A stretch of 26,172 bases of DNA, taken from JBLNBQ01 sp050260095 (GTDB lineage Bacteria > Bacillota > UBA5301 > DYFA01). Location of the stretch: NCBI GenBank assembly GCA_050260095.1, contig JBLNBQ010000116.1, positions 1-26,172 of the forward strand. The letters are read 5' to 3'. This document shows, piece by piece, positions 1-7,670 of this stretch (the first letter of the stretch is position 1; each line of letters starts with the position of its first letter). The translations under genes were made by a program, and so were the position numbers. The notes below the pieces were generated by a model. It was not told the origin of the DNA and ran no database searches. It was given only the letters and a program-made list of their open reading frames with translations.

Positions 1-2
1 TG

Positions 3-71
3 CCGATTTCCGGGGGGGCTAACACCACCTTCGGGGGGGGCCGCCCAAACGGGGCGGCGGCCGGCAGATAG
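3..71 (+). CDS. rnfC: Possible 3' end of rnfC (partial, 5' end outside window)
   Basis: One frame stays open from the window edge to a TAG at 69-71 and would encode the last 22 residues of a Gly/Asn-rich tail. A second frame closes at a TAA at 20-22, so I cannot tell which stop is real. The rnfC call rests only on position: rnf operons normally run C-D-G-E-A-B and rnfD starts 11 bases later. The piece is too short to show any RnfC domain. A GC-rich inverted repeat (CCGCCC/GGGCGG, about 41-59) lies inside it. Confidence 0.3.
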   Translation, partial: PISGGANTTFGGGRPNGAAAGR

Positions 72-82
72 GGGGACGGCCA

Positions 83-1033
83 ATGAGCGAGCGACGACTC
101 CTTCTTACGTCTTCACCGCACATCTCAGGCGAAGACACGGTCCAGGGGATCATGCGGACCGTGCTGCTGGCGCTCCTCCCGCCCGCCCTGGCCGGAGTCT
201 ACTTCTTCGGCCTGCATGCGCTCTGGCTGATGTTGGCCTGCATGCTCGCCGCGGTGGCGGCGGAGGCCGCGGTGCAGTCCCTGAGGAAGAAACCGGTCAC
301 GGTGAGCGACTGCAGCGCTCTGGTGACCGGCCTGCTCCTCGCCCTCAGCCTGCCGCCCGCCCTACCCATCTGGATGGGGGTTCTGGGGTCGGCGGTGGCG
401 ATCATCCTGGCCAAGCAGCTCTTCGGCGGCCTGGGGACCAACCCGTTCAACCCGGCGCTCGCCGGCCGGGCGTTCTTGGCAGCCGCCTTCCCGGTGCACC
501 TGACGACCTGGAACACCCTGGGGGGGAGCCTGGCGGCGCTGGGCGCCGACGCGCTCACCTCCGCCACCCCGCTCAAGCTCTGGAAGATGCAGCACGTCGG
601 CACGGCCTTGAGCCGGCTCTTCTTCGGGGCGCACCTGGGGTCGATCGGTGAAACCTCGGTGCTCGCGATCCTGATCGGAGCGGCGATCCTGCTCGCCCGG
701 CGGATCATCGACTGGCGCATCCCGGGGGGTTTCCTCGGGACCGTCGCCGTGCTCTCGCTGATCCTGGGCCAGAACCCGCTCTTCCACCTGACGGCCGGCG
801 GCCTGCTCCTGGGAGCCTTCTTCATGGCCACCGACTACGTGACCACTCCTGTGACGCCGGGCGGGCGGTGGCTCTTCGGCATCGGCGCCGGCGTCATCCT
901 GATGGTGATCCGGCTGTACGGCGGTCTGCCCGAGGGGGTCACCTACGCGATCCTCATCATGAACGGGTTCGCCCCGCTGATCGGGCGGGCGACCTGGCCC
1001 AAGCGGTTCGGGGAGGTGAAAGCCCGTGCGTGA
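83..1033 (+). CDS. rnfD: Ion-translocating oxidoreductase complex subunit D
   Basis: RnfD is an integral membrane, covalently flavinylated subunit of the Rnf complex, which couples electron transfer between reduced ferredoxin and NAD+ to Na+ or H+ transport. The 316-aa length is normal for the NqrB/RnfD family. Visible hallmarks are the N-terminal LLLTSSPHI segment, the KQLFGGLGTNPFNPALAGRA block (about 111-130), and the flavinylation motif TSAT at 159-162, where Thr162 is the expected FMN attachment site. Hydrophobic helices follow up to a C-terminal MNGFAPLIGR segment. The ATG has a GGGGG Shine-Dalgarno-like run upstream. The stop overlaps the rnfG start by 8 bases, so the two are surely co-transcribed. 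ApbE, the enzyme that would attach the FMN, is encoded downstream at 4003. Confidence 0.95.
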   Translation: MSERRLLLTSSPHISGEDTVQGIMRTVLLALLPPALAGVYFFGLHALWLMLACMLAAVAAEAAVQSLRKKPVTVSDCSALVTGLLLALSLPPALPIWMGVLGSAVAIILAKQLFGGLGTNPFNPALAGRAFLAAAFPVHLTTWNTLGGSLAALGADALTSATPLKLWKMQHVGTALSRLFFGAHLGSIGETSVLAILIGAAILLARRIIDWRIPGGFLGTVAVLSLILGQNPLFHLTAGGLLLGAFFMATDYVTTPVTPGGRWLFGIGAGVILMVIRLYGGLPEGVTYAILIMNGFAPLIGRATWPKRFGEVKARA

Positions 1034-1619
1034 GGGAGTTCGGCTGATCGTCATCCTCACCATCGTCTCGCTGGTGGCAGGGGCTTCGCTGGCTTACACC
1101 TATCAGGCCACCATGCCGCGGATCAGGGTGAACGAGGCCAAGGCGCGCAAGGAGGCCTTGGGCGAGGTCGTCCCGGGCACGGCCAGGTTCGACACGGTGA
1201 CGGTCAAGATCGCTCTGCCGGGGGCCGGGGGCAAGCTGGAGGCGCACGAGGTCGAAGTCTACCGGTGCCTGGATGGTTCGGGCAAGGTCGCGGGTCTCGC
1301 CTACGTGGCCCAGCCGGCCGGGTTCAACGACGCGATCCAACTCATGGTCGGGGTGGATCCGGGCACGCGCCGGGTTCTGGCGGTGAAGGTCCTCGACCAG
1401 AAAGAGACCCCGGGCCTGGGGGCCAAGGTCAAGGAGCCCAAGTACACCGACCAGTTCAAGGGCAAGAATCTGGCCGACCCGTGGCTGGCCTCCCGCAGCG
1501 GGAGCGACGTCCAGGCGGTCACCGGGGCGACCATCTCCTCCAAGGCGGTGGCCGGCGGCATCAAAGCCTGGACCGAAGCGGTGCTGGCCGCGTACGAGAA
1601 GGAGGGAGGGCGCGCATGA
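1026..1619 (+). CDS. rnfG: Ion-translocating oxidoreductase complex subunit G
   Basis: RnfG is the membrane-anchored subunit with an extracytoplasmic FMN-binding domain. The 197-aa protein has one N-terminal membrane helix (about 7-26). The soluble domain carries ETPGLGAK at 127-134 and the flavinylation motif TGAT at 166-169, Thr169 being the predicted FMN ester site. The GTG start at 1026 overlaps the end of rnfD by 8 bases. The stop overlaps the rnfE ATG as ATGA. The match to the FMN_bind family is clear. Only the exact start is open to question, and no better in-frame start is visible. Confidence 0.95.
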   Translation: MREGVRLIVILTIVSLVAGASLAYTYQATMPRIRVNEAKARKEALGEVVPGTARFDTVTVKIALPGAGGKLEAHEVEVYRCLDGSGKVAGLAYVAQPAGFNDAIQLMVGVDPGTRRVLAVKVLDQKETPGLGAKVKEPKYTDQFKGKNLADPWLASRSGSDVQAVTGATISSKAVAGGIKAWTEAVLAAYEKEGGRA

Positions 1620-2323
1620 GCCGCAGGGGTTTCGGCGTCTATTGGAACGACCTGGTCAACGGGTTGTGGAATGAAAACCCGACCTTTCGGATCGTCATCG
1701 GCACCTGCCCGACGCTCGCCGTGACGACCGAAGCGGTGAACGGCGTCTCCATGGGGCTCTCCGCCGGGTTCGTGCTCATCTGCTCGAACTTGTTCATCTC
1801 GCTCCTGCGGCCGATCATCCCGCAGAAGGCCCGGATCCCCATCTACATCGTCATCATCTCCACCTTCGTCACGATCACCGACTACTTCCTCAAGGCGATG
1901 TTCCCGGACATCCACAAGGTGCTGGGCATCTTCATCCCGCTCATCGTGGTGAACTGCATCATCATGGGGCGGGCCGAGGCGTTTGCGGGGAAGAACCCGC
2001 CGCTCCGGTCGGTCATGGACGCCATCGGCATGGGCCTCGGTTTTACCTGGGCGCTGCTCGTGATGGGTTCCATCCGGGAGATCCTCGGCAACGGCACCTG
2101 GTTCGGACGGCCGGTCTTTCCGGCCGGCTACGTGCCGTGGACCGTCATGATCATGCCGCCGGGGGGCTTCCTCACCTTCGGCCTGCTCCTCGGCGCAACC
2201 AACTGGATTTCGCGCCTCATGGCAAGGTGGTCTGACCGGCGGGCCCAGCGCAAGGGGCTGCCGGCGACCGCCGTCGCTCAGGCGGAGACGGCCGCGGCCC
2301 AGCAGGGCTGCTGCCACGTGTAG
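1616..2323 (+). CDS. rnfE: Ion-translocating oxidoreductase complex subunit E
   Basis: RnfE is a polytopic membrane subunit that pairs with RnfA across the membrane. I start it at the ATG at 1616, which follows an AGGAGG-like site and overlaps the rnfG stop by 4 bases. A longer frame reaching back to 1265 is only a shadow within rnfG. The 235-aa product shows the family blocks GTCPTLAVTT (Cys31) and VVNCIIMGRAEAFA (Cys114). In the family these conserved cysteines help hold an iron-sulfur centre in the membrane together with RnfA. At least five hydrophobic helices are visible. The Cys-Cys near the C-terminus (QQGCCHV) is not something I know as a family feature. Confidence 0.95.
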   Translation: MSRRGFGVYWNDLVNGLWNENPTFRIVIGTCPTLAVTTEAVNGVSMGLSAGFVLICSNLFISLLRPIIPQKARIPIYIVIISTFVTITDYFLKAMFPDIHKVLGIFIPLIVVNCIIMGRAEAFAGKNPPLRSVMDAIGMGLGFTWALLVMGSIREILGNGTWFGRPVFPAGYVPWTVMIMPPGGFLTFGLLLGATNWISRLMARWSDRRAQRKGLPATAVAQAETAAAQQGCCHV

Positions 2324-2336
2324 GAGGTGAGCGCAA

Positions 2337-2918
2337 GTGGCGAAACTGCTGCTGATCATCGTCGGCGCCATCCTGGTCAACAACTTCGTCCTCACCCGGT
2401 TCCTCGGCATCTGCGCCTTCCTCGGCGTCTCCACCAGCATCGAGAACTCTCTCTCGATGGGCATGGCGACGACTTTCGTCCTGACGCTCTCCGCGGTGGC
2501 CTGCTGGCTCATCCAGACGTACATCCTGACCCCGTTCGGGCTGCCGTTCCTGCAGTCGATCATCTTCATCCTGGTCATCGCGTCGCTGGTTCAGCTGGTC
2601 GAGATGTTCATCCTGAAGACCTCCCCGGCTTTGCACCGGGCGCTCGGCATCTACCTCCCGCTCATCACCACCAACTGCTGCATCCTGGGACTCGCCCTGC
2701 TGATCGTGATCAAGGGCTACAGCCTCATCGAGTCGGCAGTCTTCGCGGTGGGGGCGGGGGCCGGGTTCACCATGGCGCTGGTGATCATGGCCGGAATCCG
2801 GCTTGAACTCCGGTTCGCCGATATCCCGGAGCCGCTCCAAGGCTTCGGCATCGCCCTGATCATCGCTGGGCTGATGTCGCTGGCCTTCATGGGTTTCTCG
2901 GGCCTGATCACGGTCTAA
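2337..2918 (+). CDS. rnfA: Ion-translocating oxidoreductase complex subunit A
   Basis: RnfA is the second of the paired hydrophobic subunits and forms the membrane core of Rnf with RnfE. The 193-aa protein opens with the typical ILVNNFVLTRFLGICAFLG block (Cys26) and has ITTNCCILG near 110-118 (Cys114), mirroring the cysteines of RnfE. Six hydrophobic helices are apparent. The start is a GTG at 2337 with a good GGAGGTGA ribosome site just upstream, 13 bases after the rnfE stop. Length and motifs are normal. NqrE is the homologue in Nqr complexes, but the RnfB polyferredoxin next door shows this is Rnf. Confidence 0.95.
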   Translation: MAKLLLIIVGAILVNNFVLTRFLGICAFLGVSTSIENSLSMGMATTFVLTLSAVACWLIQTYILTPFGLPFLQSIIFILVIASLVQLVEMFILKTSPALHRALGIYLPLITTNCCILGLALLIVIKGYSLIESAVFAVGAGAGFTMALVIMAGIRLELRFADIPEPLQGFGIALIIAGLMSLAFMGFSGLITV

Positions 2919-2936
2919 GGGAAGGAGGCGGCCTTG

Positions 2937-3815
2937 ATGGCTAACATCATCGTGCTCGGAACCGCCGCCATGGGGGCGGTCGGCGGCGTTCTGGCCACCG
3001 GCCTCGCGGTGGCGTCGACGATCTTCAAGACGGAGAGCGACCCGCGGGTCGACGAATTGCTCGAGGTGCTGCCGGGGGCCAACTGCGGCGCCTGCGGCTT
3101 TCCCGGCTGCGCGGGGCTTGCCGGCGCCCTGGCCAAGGGCCAGGCCCCGGCGGGGGCGTGCGTGGTGGGCGGCGCGGCCGTCGCCCGAAAGGTGGCGGCC
3201 ATTCTCGGCGCCGAGGTGGGCGAACTGCCGGAGCGGAGGGTGGCGCGACTGCTCTGCCAGGGCGGGCGTTCCCAGGCGGTGGAGCGGGCGGCCTACGCCG
3301 GTGTCGCCGACTGCCGGGCGGCCGACCTGGTTCAGGGGGGGCCGAAGGGCTGCCGCTATGGCTGCCTCGGCTTCGGCAACTGCGTCGCAGCGTGCTCCTT
3401 CGGCGCGATGCGCCTCGGCCCCGCTGGACTGCCCGAGGTCGACGAGCGGAAATGCACGGCCTGCGGGAAGTGCGTGAGCGCCTGTCCCCGGGAACTCTTG
3501 GTCCTTCTGCCGGAGGCGGTGGGGACCTACGTGGCCTGCGCATCCAAGGCCCGGGGGCCGGAGGTGCGCCCGGTCTGCAAGGTCGGCTGCATCGCTTGCG
3601 GCATCTGCGTCAAGAGCTGCCCGGAGCAGTGCATCACCCTGGAACAGAACCTGGCGCGGATCGACCCTTCCCGTTGCACCGACTGCGGGATTTGCGTGGC
3701 CAAGTGCCCGACCAAAGCCATCGCCGACCGGTCGACGGCCAAGAGGACGATGGAAGTGGCGACGGCCGCGGCTGGAGCGGCCGCGCCGGGCGCCGGGGTG
3801 GTCGCGCAAGGCTGA
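2937..3815 (+). CDS. rnfB: Ion-translocating oxidoreductase complex subunit B, polyferredoxin
   Basis: RnfB is the iron-sulfur subunit that accepts electrons from ferredoxin. After an N-terminal membrane helix (about 3-30) the 292-aa protein has the Fe-S domain C50-x2-C53-x4-C58-x16-C75, a second cysteine group (C126, C139, C143, C149, C153), and ferredoxin-type sets at C173/176/179/183, C221/224/228 and C247/250/253/257. I count 25 cysteines, enough for about six [4Fe-4S] clusters, as expected of long clostridial RnfB rather than the shorter proteobacterial form. I prefer the ATG at 2937 (GGAGG 8 bases upstream) over the TTG just before it. An Ala/Gly-rich tail follows residue 270. It is the last rnf gene of the operon. 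Confidence 0.95.
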   Translation: MANIIVLGTAAMGAVGGVLATGLAVASTIFKTESDPRVDELLEVLPGANCGACGFPGCAGLAGALAKGQAPAGACVVGGAAVARKVAAILGAEVGELPERRVARLLCQGGRSQAVERAAYAGVADCRAADLVQGGPKGCRYGCLGFGNCVAACSFGAMRLGPAGLPEVDERKCTACGKCVSACPRELLVLLPEAVGTYVACASKARGPEVRPVCKVGCIACGICVKSCPEQCITLEQNLARIDPSRCTDCGICVAKCPTKAIADRSTAKRTMEVATAAAGAAAPGAGVVAQG

Positions 3816-3889
3816 AGCGGGCCGGAGCGGGCGGGGGCGGTGCGCCTCCCGTCCGCCCGTCCCGGCGGGGAGCCCCAGCGTGGTGGCCC

Positions 3890-3918
3890 TTGCCGGCGCC
3901 GCGCCGGAATGCTAAACT
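3890..3918 (+). promoter_or_regulatory. Weak sigma-A-like promoter in the rnfB-apbE gap
   Basis: TTGCCG (3890-3895) and TAAACT (3913-3918) are separated by 17 bases, each matching 4 of 6 consensus positions. The same TAAACT hexamer occurs in the stronger rplU promoter at 21001. A start near 3925 would place the terminator-like hairpin at the very 5' end of the transcript, so either this is an attenuated leader or the promoter is a chance match. Confidence 0.3.
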
Positions 3919-3924
3919 GGTTTT

Positions 3925-3960
3925 GTAGACCCTGCCGCACGCGAGGTCTACGCTTTTTTT
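3925..3960 (+). terminator. Intrinsic terminator or attenuator after rnfB
   Basis: A perfect 7-base inverted repeat, GTAGACC (3925-3931) with GGTCTAC (3945-3951), encloses a 13-base loop. It is followed by GC and seven T (3954-3960). It sits 110 bases after the rnfB stop and 42 bases before apbE, so it could end the rnf transcript or reduce read-through into apbE. The stem is short but the T tract is clear in otherwise GC-rich DNA. Confidence 0.65.
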
Positions 3961-4002
3961 ACGGCTTGTGTTGGATATGTTCACCGGGTGGGAGGGTGAG
4001 GC

Positions 4003-5064
4003 GTGAGCCGCTCGGCGGTGGTTCCCAACAGGTTCCTCGTGGCGCTGGCCGCGCTGGCGCTCGGTGTGGTCCTGGCGGCGGGCGTCGCCGGCCGCGAGCG
4101 ACAAGCCGCCTCTTACCGCAGCTCCGAACTGGTCATGGATACCGTCGTCACGGTCACGGTTTACGGGCCCAAGGCCAAGGAGAACGCTGAGGCGGCGCTC
4201 TCCGAGTTCCGGCGCATCGACGCCCTCCTCTCGGCGTACCGGACCGGGAGCGAAGTCAGCCGCGTGAACGACGCGGCCGGGCGGGCGCCCGTCAAGGTCA
4301 GCCGGGAGACGCTGGCGCTGGTGCAGCTCAGCCTGCGCTACGCGGCCCTGTCGCACGGGAAGTTCGAGCCGACCATCGGGCCGCTGGTCCGGCTGTGGGG
4401 AATCGGCGCCGGCCGCACGGCGCCGCCTTCGCCGGCGGAGATCGAGGCCGCCCGGCGGCTCGTGGACTACCGGCGGGTGGTGATCGATGAGGCGCGCCGC
4501 ACGATCTACCTGCCCCTGGCCGGCATGAAGCTCGACTTGGGCGGGGTGGCCAAGGGTTACGCCGCCCAGAAGGCCGGCGAGTTGCTTCGCCGCCGCGGGG
4601 TCAAGTCAGCTCTGATCGACGCAGGAGGGAACATCGTGGCGCTCGGCGCCCGGCCCGACGGGCGGCGCTGGCGGGTGGCGATCCGGCACCCCCGGCAGTC
4701 GGACGCGGTCGTCGGGGTCCTGCAGGTGGCCGATCAGGCCGTGGTGACCTCCGGCGACTACGAGCGGTTCTTCATGTACCGGGGCCGGCGCTACCACCAC
4801 CTGCTGGATCCGGCCACCGGTTACCCGGCTGACGCGCTCCAAAGCGCGACGGTCATCTTCCCGTCGTCGACGGTGGCCGACCTGCTCTCGACCTCGGTGT
4901 TTCTCCTTGGGCCGGAGGAGGGCCCGGCGCTCGCCCGGCGCGAGGGCGCCGGCACCGTGCTTGTAGACTCGGACGGGCGGGTGCAAGTCGCCTCGGGGCT
5001 GCGTTCGTCGTTCGTGCCGGCAGACGCCCCGCCGGGGGCCGCCGCAGGAGGCGACCACTCATGA
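4003..5064 (+). CDS. apbE: FAD:protein FMN transferase, ApbE family
   Basis: ApbE enzymes transfer FMN from FAD to a threonine in S/T-G-A-T motifs of exported flavoproteins, including RnfD and RnfG. Visible family blocks in the 353 residues: MDTVV (45-49), LDLGGVAKGYA (178-188), DAGGNI (206-211), TSGDYERFF (249-257), HHLLDPATG (265-273) and ADLLSTSVFLLG (292-303), which holds metal-binding residues. A hydrophobic segment at 11-30 suggests a signal peptide or membrane anchor. It has no cysteine, so this is not the lipoprotein form seen in many relatives. The GTG start follows GGAGGGTGAG. The stop overlaps maf as ATGA. The rnf genes are 187 bases upstream, and their products are the obvious substrates (inference from context and family). 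Confidence 0.93.
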   Translation: MSRSAVVPNRFLVALAALALGVVLAAGVAGRERQAASYRSSELVMDTVVTVTVYGPKAKENAEAALSEFRRIDALLSAYRTGSEVSRVNDAAGRAPVKVSRETLALVQLSLRYAALSHGKFEPTIGPLVRLWGIGAGRTAPPSPAEIEAARRLVDYRRVVIDEARRTIYLPLAGMKLDLGGVAKGYAAQKAGELLRRRGVKSALIDAGGNIVALGARPDGRRWRVAIRHPRQSDAVVGVLQVADQAVVTSGDYERFFMYRGRRYHHLLDPATGYPADALQSATVIFPSSTVADLLSTSVFLLGPEEGPALARREGAGTVLVDSDGRVQVASGLRSSFVPADAPPGAAAGGDHS

Positions 5065-5645
5065 GCAGGCTTGAGCCGCTGATCCTGGCTTCCGCTTCGC
5101 CGCGCCGGCGGGAGCTGTTGGAGCTTCTCGACTTACCGTTTACCGTCGTGCCGAGCCGGGCGCCCGAACCGCCGTTCGCCGGAGGGGATCCGGCCGCGTA
5201 CGCGTCGGCGCTGGCGCTCGCGAAGGCGCGCGAGGTGGCGGCCCGGCTCGACCGGGGAGTGGTCATCGGGGCCGACACGGTGGTGACCCTGGGCGGGCGG
5301 GTCTTCGGCAAGCCACGAGACGATGCCGACGCCGCCGCCATGCTCGCCGCGCTGAGCGGGCGAACGCACCAGGTGATCACCGGGCTGGCGCTCGTCACGG
5401 CGCCGGCCGGAGCGGAGGAGAGCCTGTCCGTGGTGACGAAGGTCCAGTTCCGGGAGCTGACGCCCGAACGGATCGCCCGCTACGTCGCCACCGGGGAGCC
5501 GTCGGACAAGGCCGGCGCCTACGCCATCCAGGGGCGCGCTGCCGCCTGGGTGACCGCTCTCTCGGGCGACTACTTCAACGTGGTCGGCCTGCCCGTCGCC
5601 ACCCTGGCCGAACTGCTGGAGCGGCGCGGTTACCCGGTGCTTTAG
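5061..5645 (+). CDS. maf: Maf family nucleoside triphosphate pyrophosphatase
   Basis: Maf proteins hydrolyse non-canonical or pyrimidine nucleoside triphosphates (dTTP, UTP and modified forms) to monophosphates, and overproduction affects septum formation. The 194-aa protein has the N-terminal ILASASPRRRELL signature (SASPRR at 11-16), GADTVV at 70-75 with the expected catalytic Asp72, and YAIQGRAAAWV followed by GDYFNVVGLPVA. Length is normal. The ATG overlaps the apbE stop by 4 bases, so it is co-transcribed with apbE. Maf next to radC and mreB is a common Firmicutes arrangement. Which nucleotide is preferred cannot be read from the sequence. Confidence 0.93.
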   Translation: MSRLEPLILASASPRRRELLELLDLPFTVVPSRAPEPPFAGGDPAAYASALALAKAREVAARLDRGVVIGADTVVTLGGRVFGKPRDDADAAAMLAALSGRTHQVITGLALVTAPAGAEESLSVVTKVQFRELTPERIARYVATGEPSDKAGAYAIQGRAAAWVTALSGDYFNVVGLPVATLAELLERRGYPVL

Positions 5646-5706
5646 GGCAGTCCCCCAACTTGCCTGCCAGCCGGCTCAGCCGGACCGATAACATCAAGGA
5701 GGAGCT

Positions 5707-6417
5707 ATGCGTGACAGTCTCACCTGTGCCTCGTCGAGCATCCCGGAGGTGACGGCGCGGGCGCCGGAGGAACGGCCCCAGGAGCGGCTTCTCCGTCACG
5801 GAGCGGCCACCCTCACTCCTGCCGAACTGCTGGCCCTGCTCATCCGGACGGGCACGCCCCGCCGGAGCGCCTTGGCCCTGGCCGAACAGGTGCTCAGCCA
5901 GACCGGCGGCCTGCGCCGTCTCGCCGCGACCTCACCCCATGAACTCTGCCGCATCCCCGGCGTCGGCCCGGCCAAGGCCAGCCAGGTGTTGGCCGGCCTC
6001 GAGCTGGGGCGGCGCCTGATGGCCATGGCCCCGGAAGAGCGACGGGCGCTGCGTTCCCCGGGGGAGGCCGCGGGCCTGGTCATGCCGGAGATGCGGTTCC
6101 TGGCGCAAGAGCACTTCCGCGTCCTTCTGCTCGACGCCAAGAACCGGGTGATCGCCAACGAGCTGGTCTCCATTGGGACGCTGAACACGAGCCTGGTCCA
6201 TCCGCGGGAACTCTTCCGCCGGGCGATCCAGGCGAGCAGCGCCGCGGTCATCCTCGTCCACAATCACCCTTCGGGCGACCCGACCCCCTCGGCCGAAGAC
6301 TTGTCGCTCACCAAGCGGCTCGTCGAGGCGGGGCGCCTGCTCGGCATCGAGGTGCTCGACCATCTGGTCATCGGCGACAACCGGTACGTCAGCCTGAAGG
6401 AGCGGGGGCTCCTCTAA
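5707..6417 (+). CDS. radC: RadC family JAB-domain protein
   Basis: RadC proteins have an N-terminal helix-hairpin-helix DNA-binding region and a C-terminal JAMM/MPN+ metalloprotease-like domain. The original DNA-repair assignment has been withdrawn and the cellular role is unsettled. Here (236 aa) the N-terminal ERPQERLL segment is at 22-29, the hairpin-helix-hairpin IPGVGPAKASQV is at about 83-94, and the metal-site motif HNHPSGDPTPSAED is at 185-198 (His185, His187, Ser195, Asp198), all intact. The ATG has AAGGAGG just upstream, after a 61-base gap from maf. RadC is regularly found directly before mreB, as here. A slightly later start is possible because the first 20 residues are not conserved. 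Confidence 0.92.
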   Translation: MRDSLTCASSSIPEVTARAPEERPQERLLRHGAATLTPAELLALLIRTGTPRRSALALAEQVLSQTGGLRRLAATSPHELCRIPGVGPAKASQVLAGLELGRRLMAMAPEERRALRSPGEAAGLVMPEMRFLAQEHFRVLLLDAKNRVIANELVSIGTLNTSLVHPRELFRRAIQASSAAVILVHNHPSGDPTPSAEDLSLTKRLVEAGRLLGIEVLDHLVIGDNRYVSLKERGLL

Positions 6418-6624
6418 CGGCGCGTAACGGGCGGAGTCGCTGGCAAGGATAGGCATCATGGGCTGATTGCATACTGGTTTACGGAAACAACCAGCCCGGC
6501 GGAGCAGGGAAGGTCAAACCGGCTGCCGAAGTACGTAGCGTTCTGCGTCAGACTAACACTGGCGCCGCTGCGTGCGGCCGGCGAGGGGTGGCGCGGCAAC
6601 CGGGAAAGGGGACAACGAACTGAG
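6418..6624 (+). other. 207-base gap before mreB, no gene seen
   Basis: No convincing coding frame on either strand. It is less GC-rich than its surroundings near 6440-6490. A small inverted repeat CTGGTT/AACCAG (6474-6479 with 6489-6494, loop 9) is present, without a T tract. I expect a promoter for the mre-min block here but could not fix a credible -35/-10 pair. Confidence 0.4.
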
Positions 6625-7656
6625 ATGTGGTTCGGGCGTTTGGCGCGGGACATGGGAATCGACCTTGGGACGGCCAACACCCTGGTATACGTCAAGGGCA
6701 AGGGGATAGTCCTCCAAGAGCCGTCGGTGGTGGCGATCGACCGCGATTCGGGCGAGGTGCTCAAGGTCGGTGCGGAGGCGAAACGGATGGTCGGCCGGAC
6801 CCCCGGCAACATCCAGGCCATCCGCCCGATGAAAGACGGGGTCATCGCCGACTTCGACACCACCGAGAAGATGCTGCGGTACTTCATCCACAAGGTCCAG
6901 CGGGGCCGGGGCCTCTTCCGGCCGCGGGTCATCGTGGGGGTGCCCAGCGGCGTGACGGAGGTCGAGAAACGGGCGGTCCAGGATGCCACCCTGCAGGCGG
7001 GCGCCCGCGAAGCCTATCTCATCGAGGAGCCGATGGCGGCCGCCATCGGGGCGGGCCTGCCGGTGCAGGAGCCGACGGGGAGCATGATCGTCGACATCGG
7101 GGGCGGGACGACCGAGGTCGCCGTCATCTCCCTGGGCGGCATCGTCTCGCCCCGGTCGATCCGGATCGCCGGCGACGAGATGGACGAAGCCATCGTGAAC
7201 CACGTGCGGCGCTCGTTCAACCTGATGGTCGGCGACCGGACGGCGGAGGACATCAAGAAGGAGATCGGGTCCGCCTACCCCGCCGACGACGACGACTACG
7301 CCATCGAAGTGCGGGGACGCGACCTGGTGACGGGCCTGCCCAAGACGGTTCAGATCACCCGCCGGGAGGTGCGCGAGGCGCTGACCGACCCGGTGAACCA
7401 GATCATCGACGCGGTCAAGCAGACTCTGGAGCGGACGCCCCCGGAGTTGGCCGCCGACATCATGGACAAGGGCATCGTCCTGGCTGGGGGCGGGGCGCTG
7501 CTCCGGGGCCTCGACCGCCGCATCCAGGAGGAGACCGGCATGCCCGTGCACATCGCCGACGACCCGCTCACCTGCGTGGCCCGGGGCACCGGCGAAGCGT
7601 GCGACCACTTCGACGTCCTGCGGAGAGTGCTCATCTCCTCGCGTAAGTCCAGTTAA
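6625..7656 (+). CDS. mreB: Rod shape-determining protein MreB
   Basis: MreB is the bacterial actin homologue that forms membrane-bound filaments guiding the elongation cell-wall synthesis complex. The 343-aa length is typical. Nucleotide-binding blocks are visible: GIDLGTANTLVYVKGKGI near 10-27, DIGGGTTEVAVISLGG near 158-173 and LAGGGALLRGLD near 290-301. The ATG at 6625 gives the usual MWFGRLARDMGIDLG opening, whose hydrophobic/basic N-terminus fits membrane contact. The ribosome site is not obvious (GGGG about 14 bases upstream). An internal ATG at 6652 would cut into the first beta strand and is unlikely. It heads the mreBCD-mrdA-minCDE-rodA block. Confidence 0.97.
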   Translation: MWFGRLARDMGIDLGTANTLVYVKGKGIVLQEPSVVAIDRDSGEVLKVGAEAKRMVGRTPGNIQAIRPMKDGVIADFDTTEKMLRYFIHKVQRGRGLFRPRVIVGVPSGVTEVEKRAVQDATLQAGAREAYLIEEPMAAAIGAGLPVQEPTGSMIVDIGGGTTEVAVISLGGIVSPRSIRIAGDEMDEAIVNHVRRSFNLMVGDRTAEDIKKEIGSAYPADDDDYAIEVRGRDLVTGLPKTVQITRREVREALTDPVNQIIDAVKQTLERTPPELAADIMDKGIVLAGGGALLRGLDRRIQEETGMPVHIADDPLTCVARGTGEACDHFDVLRRVLISSRKSS

Positions 7657-7670
7657 CGGGGGTCGCGGGC

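Noticed and set aside
2327..2806. Plus-strand frame overlapping rnfA
   Set aside because: Out-of-frame His/Pro/Arg-rich translation of rnfA, whose own frame has full family similarity.
5670..5690. CCGGCT/AGCCGG inverted repeat between maf and radC as a terminator
   Set aside because: The stem is short with almost no loop, and there is no T tract. Such palindromes are expected by chance in this GC-rich DNA.
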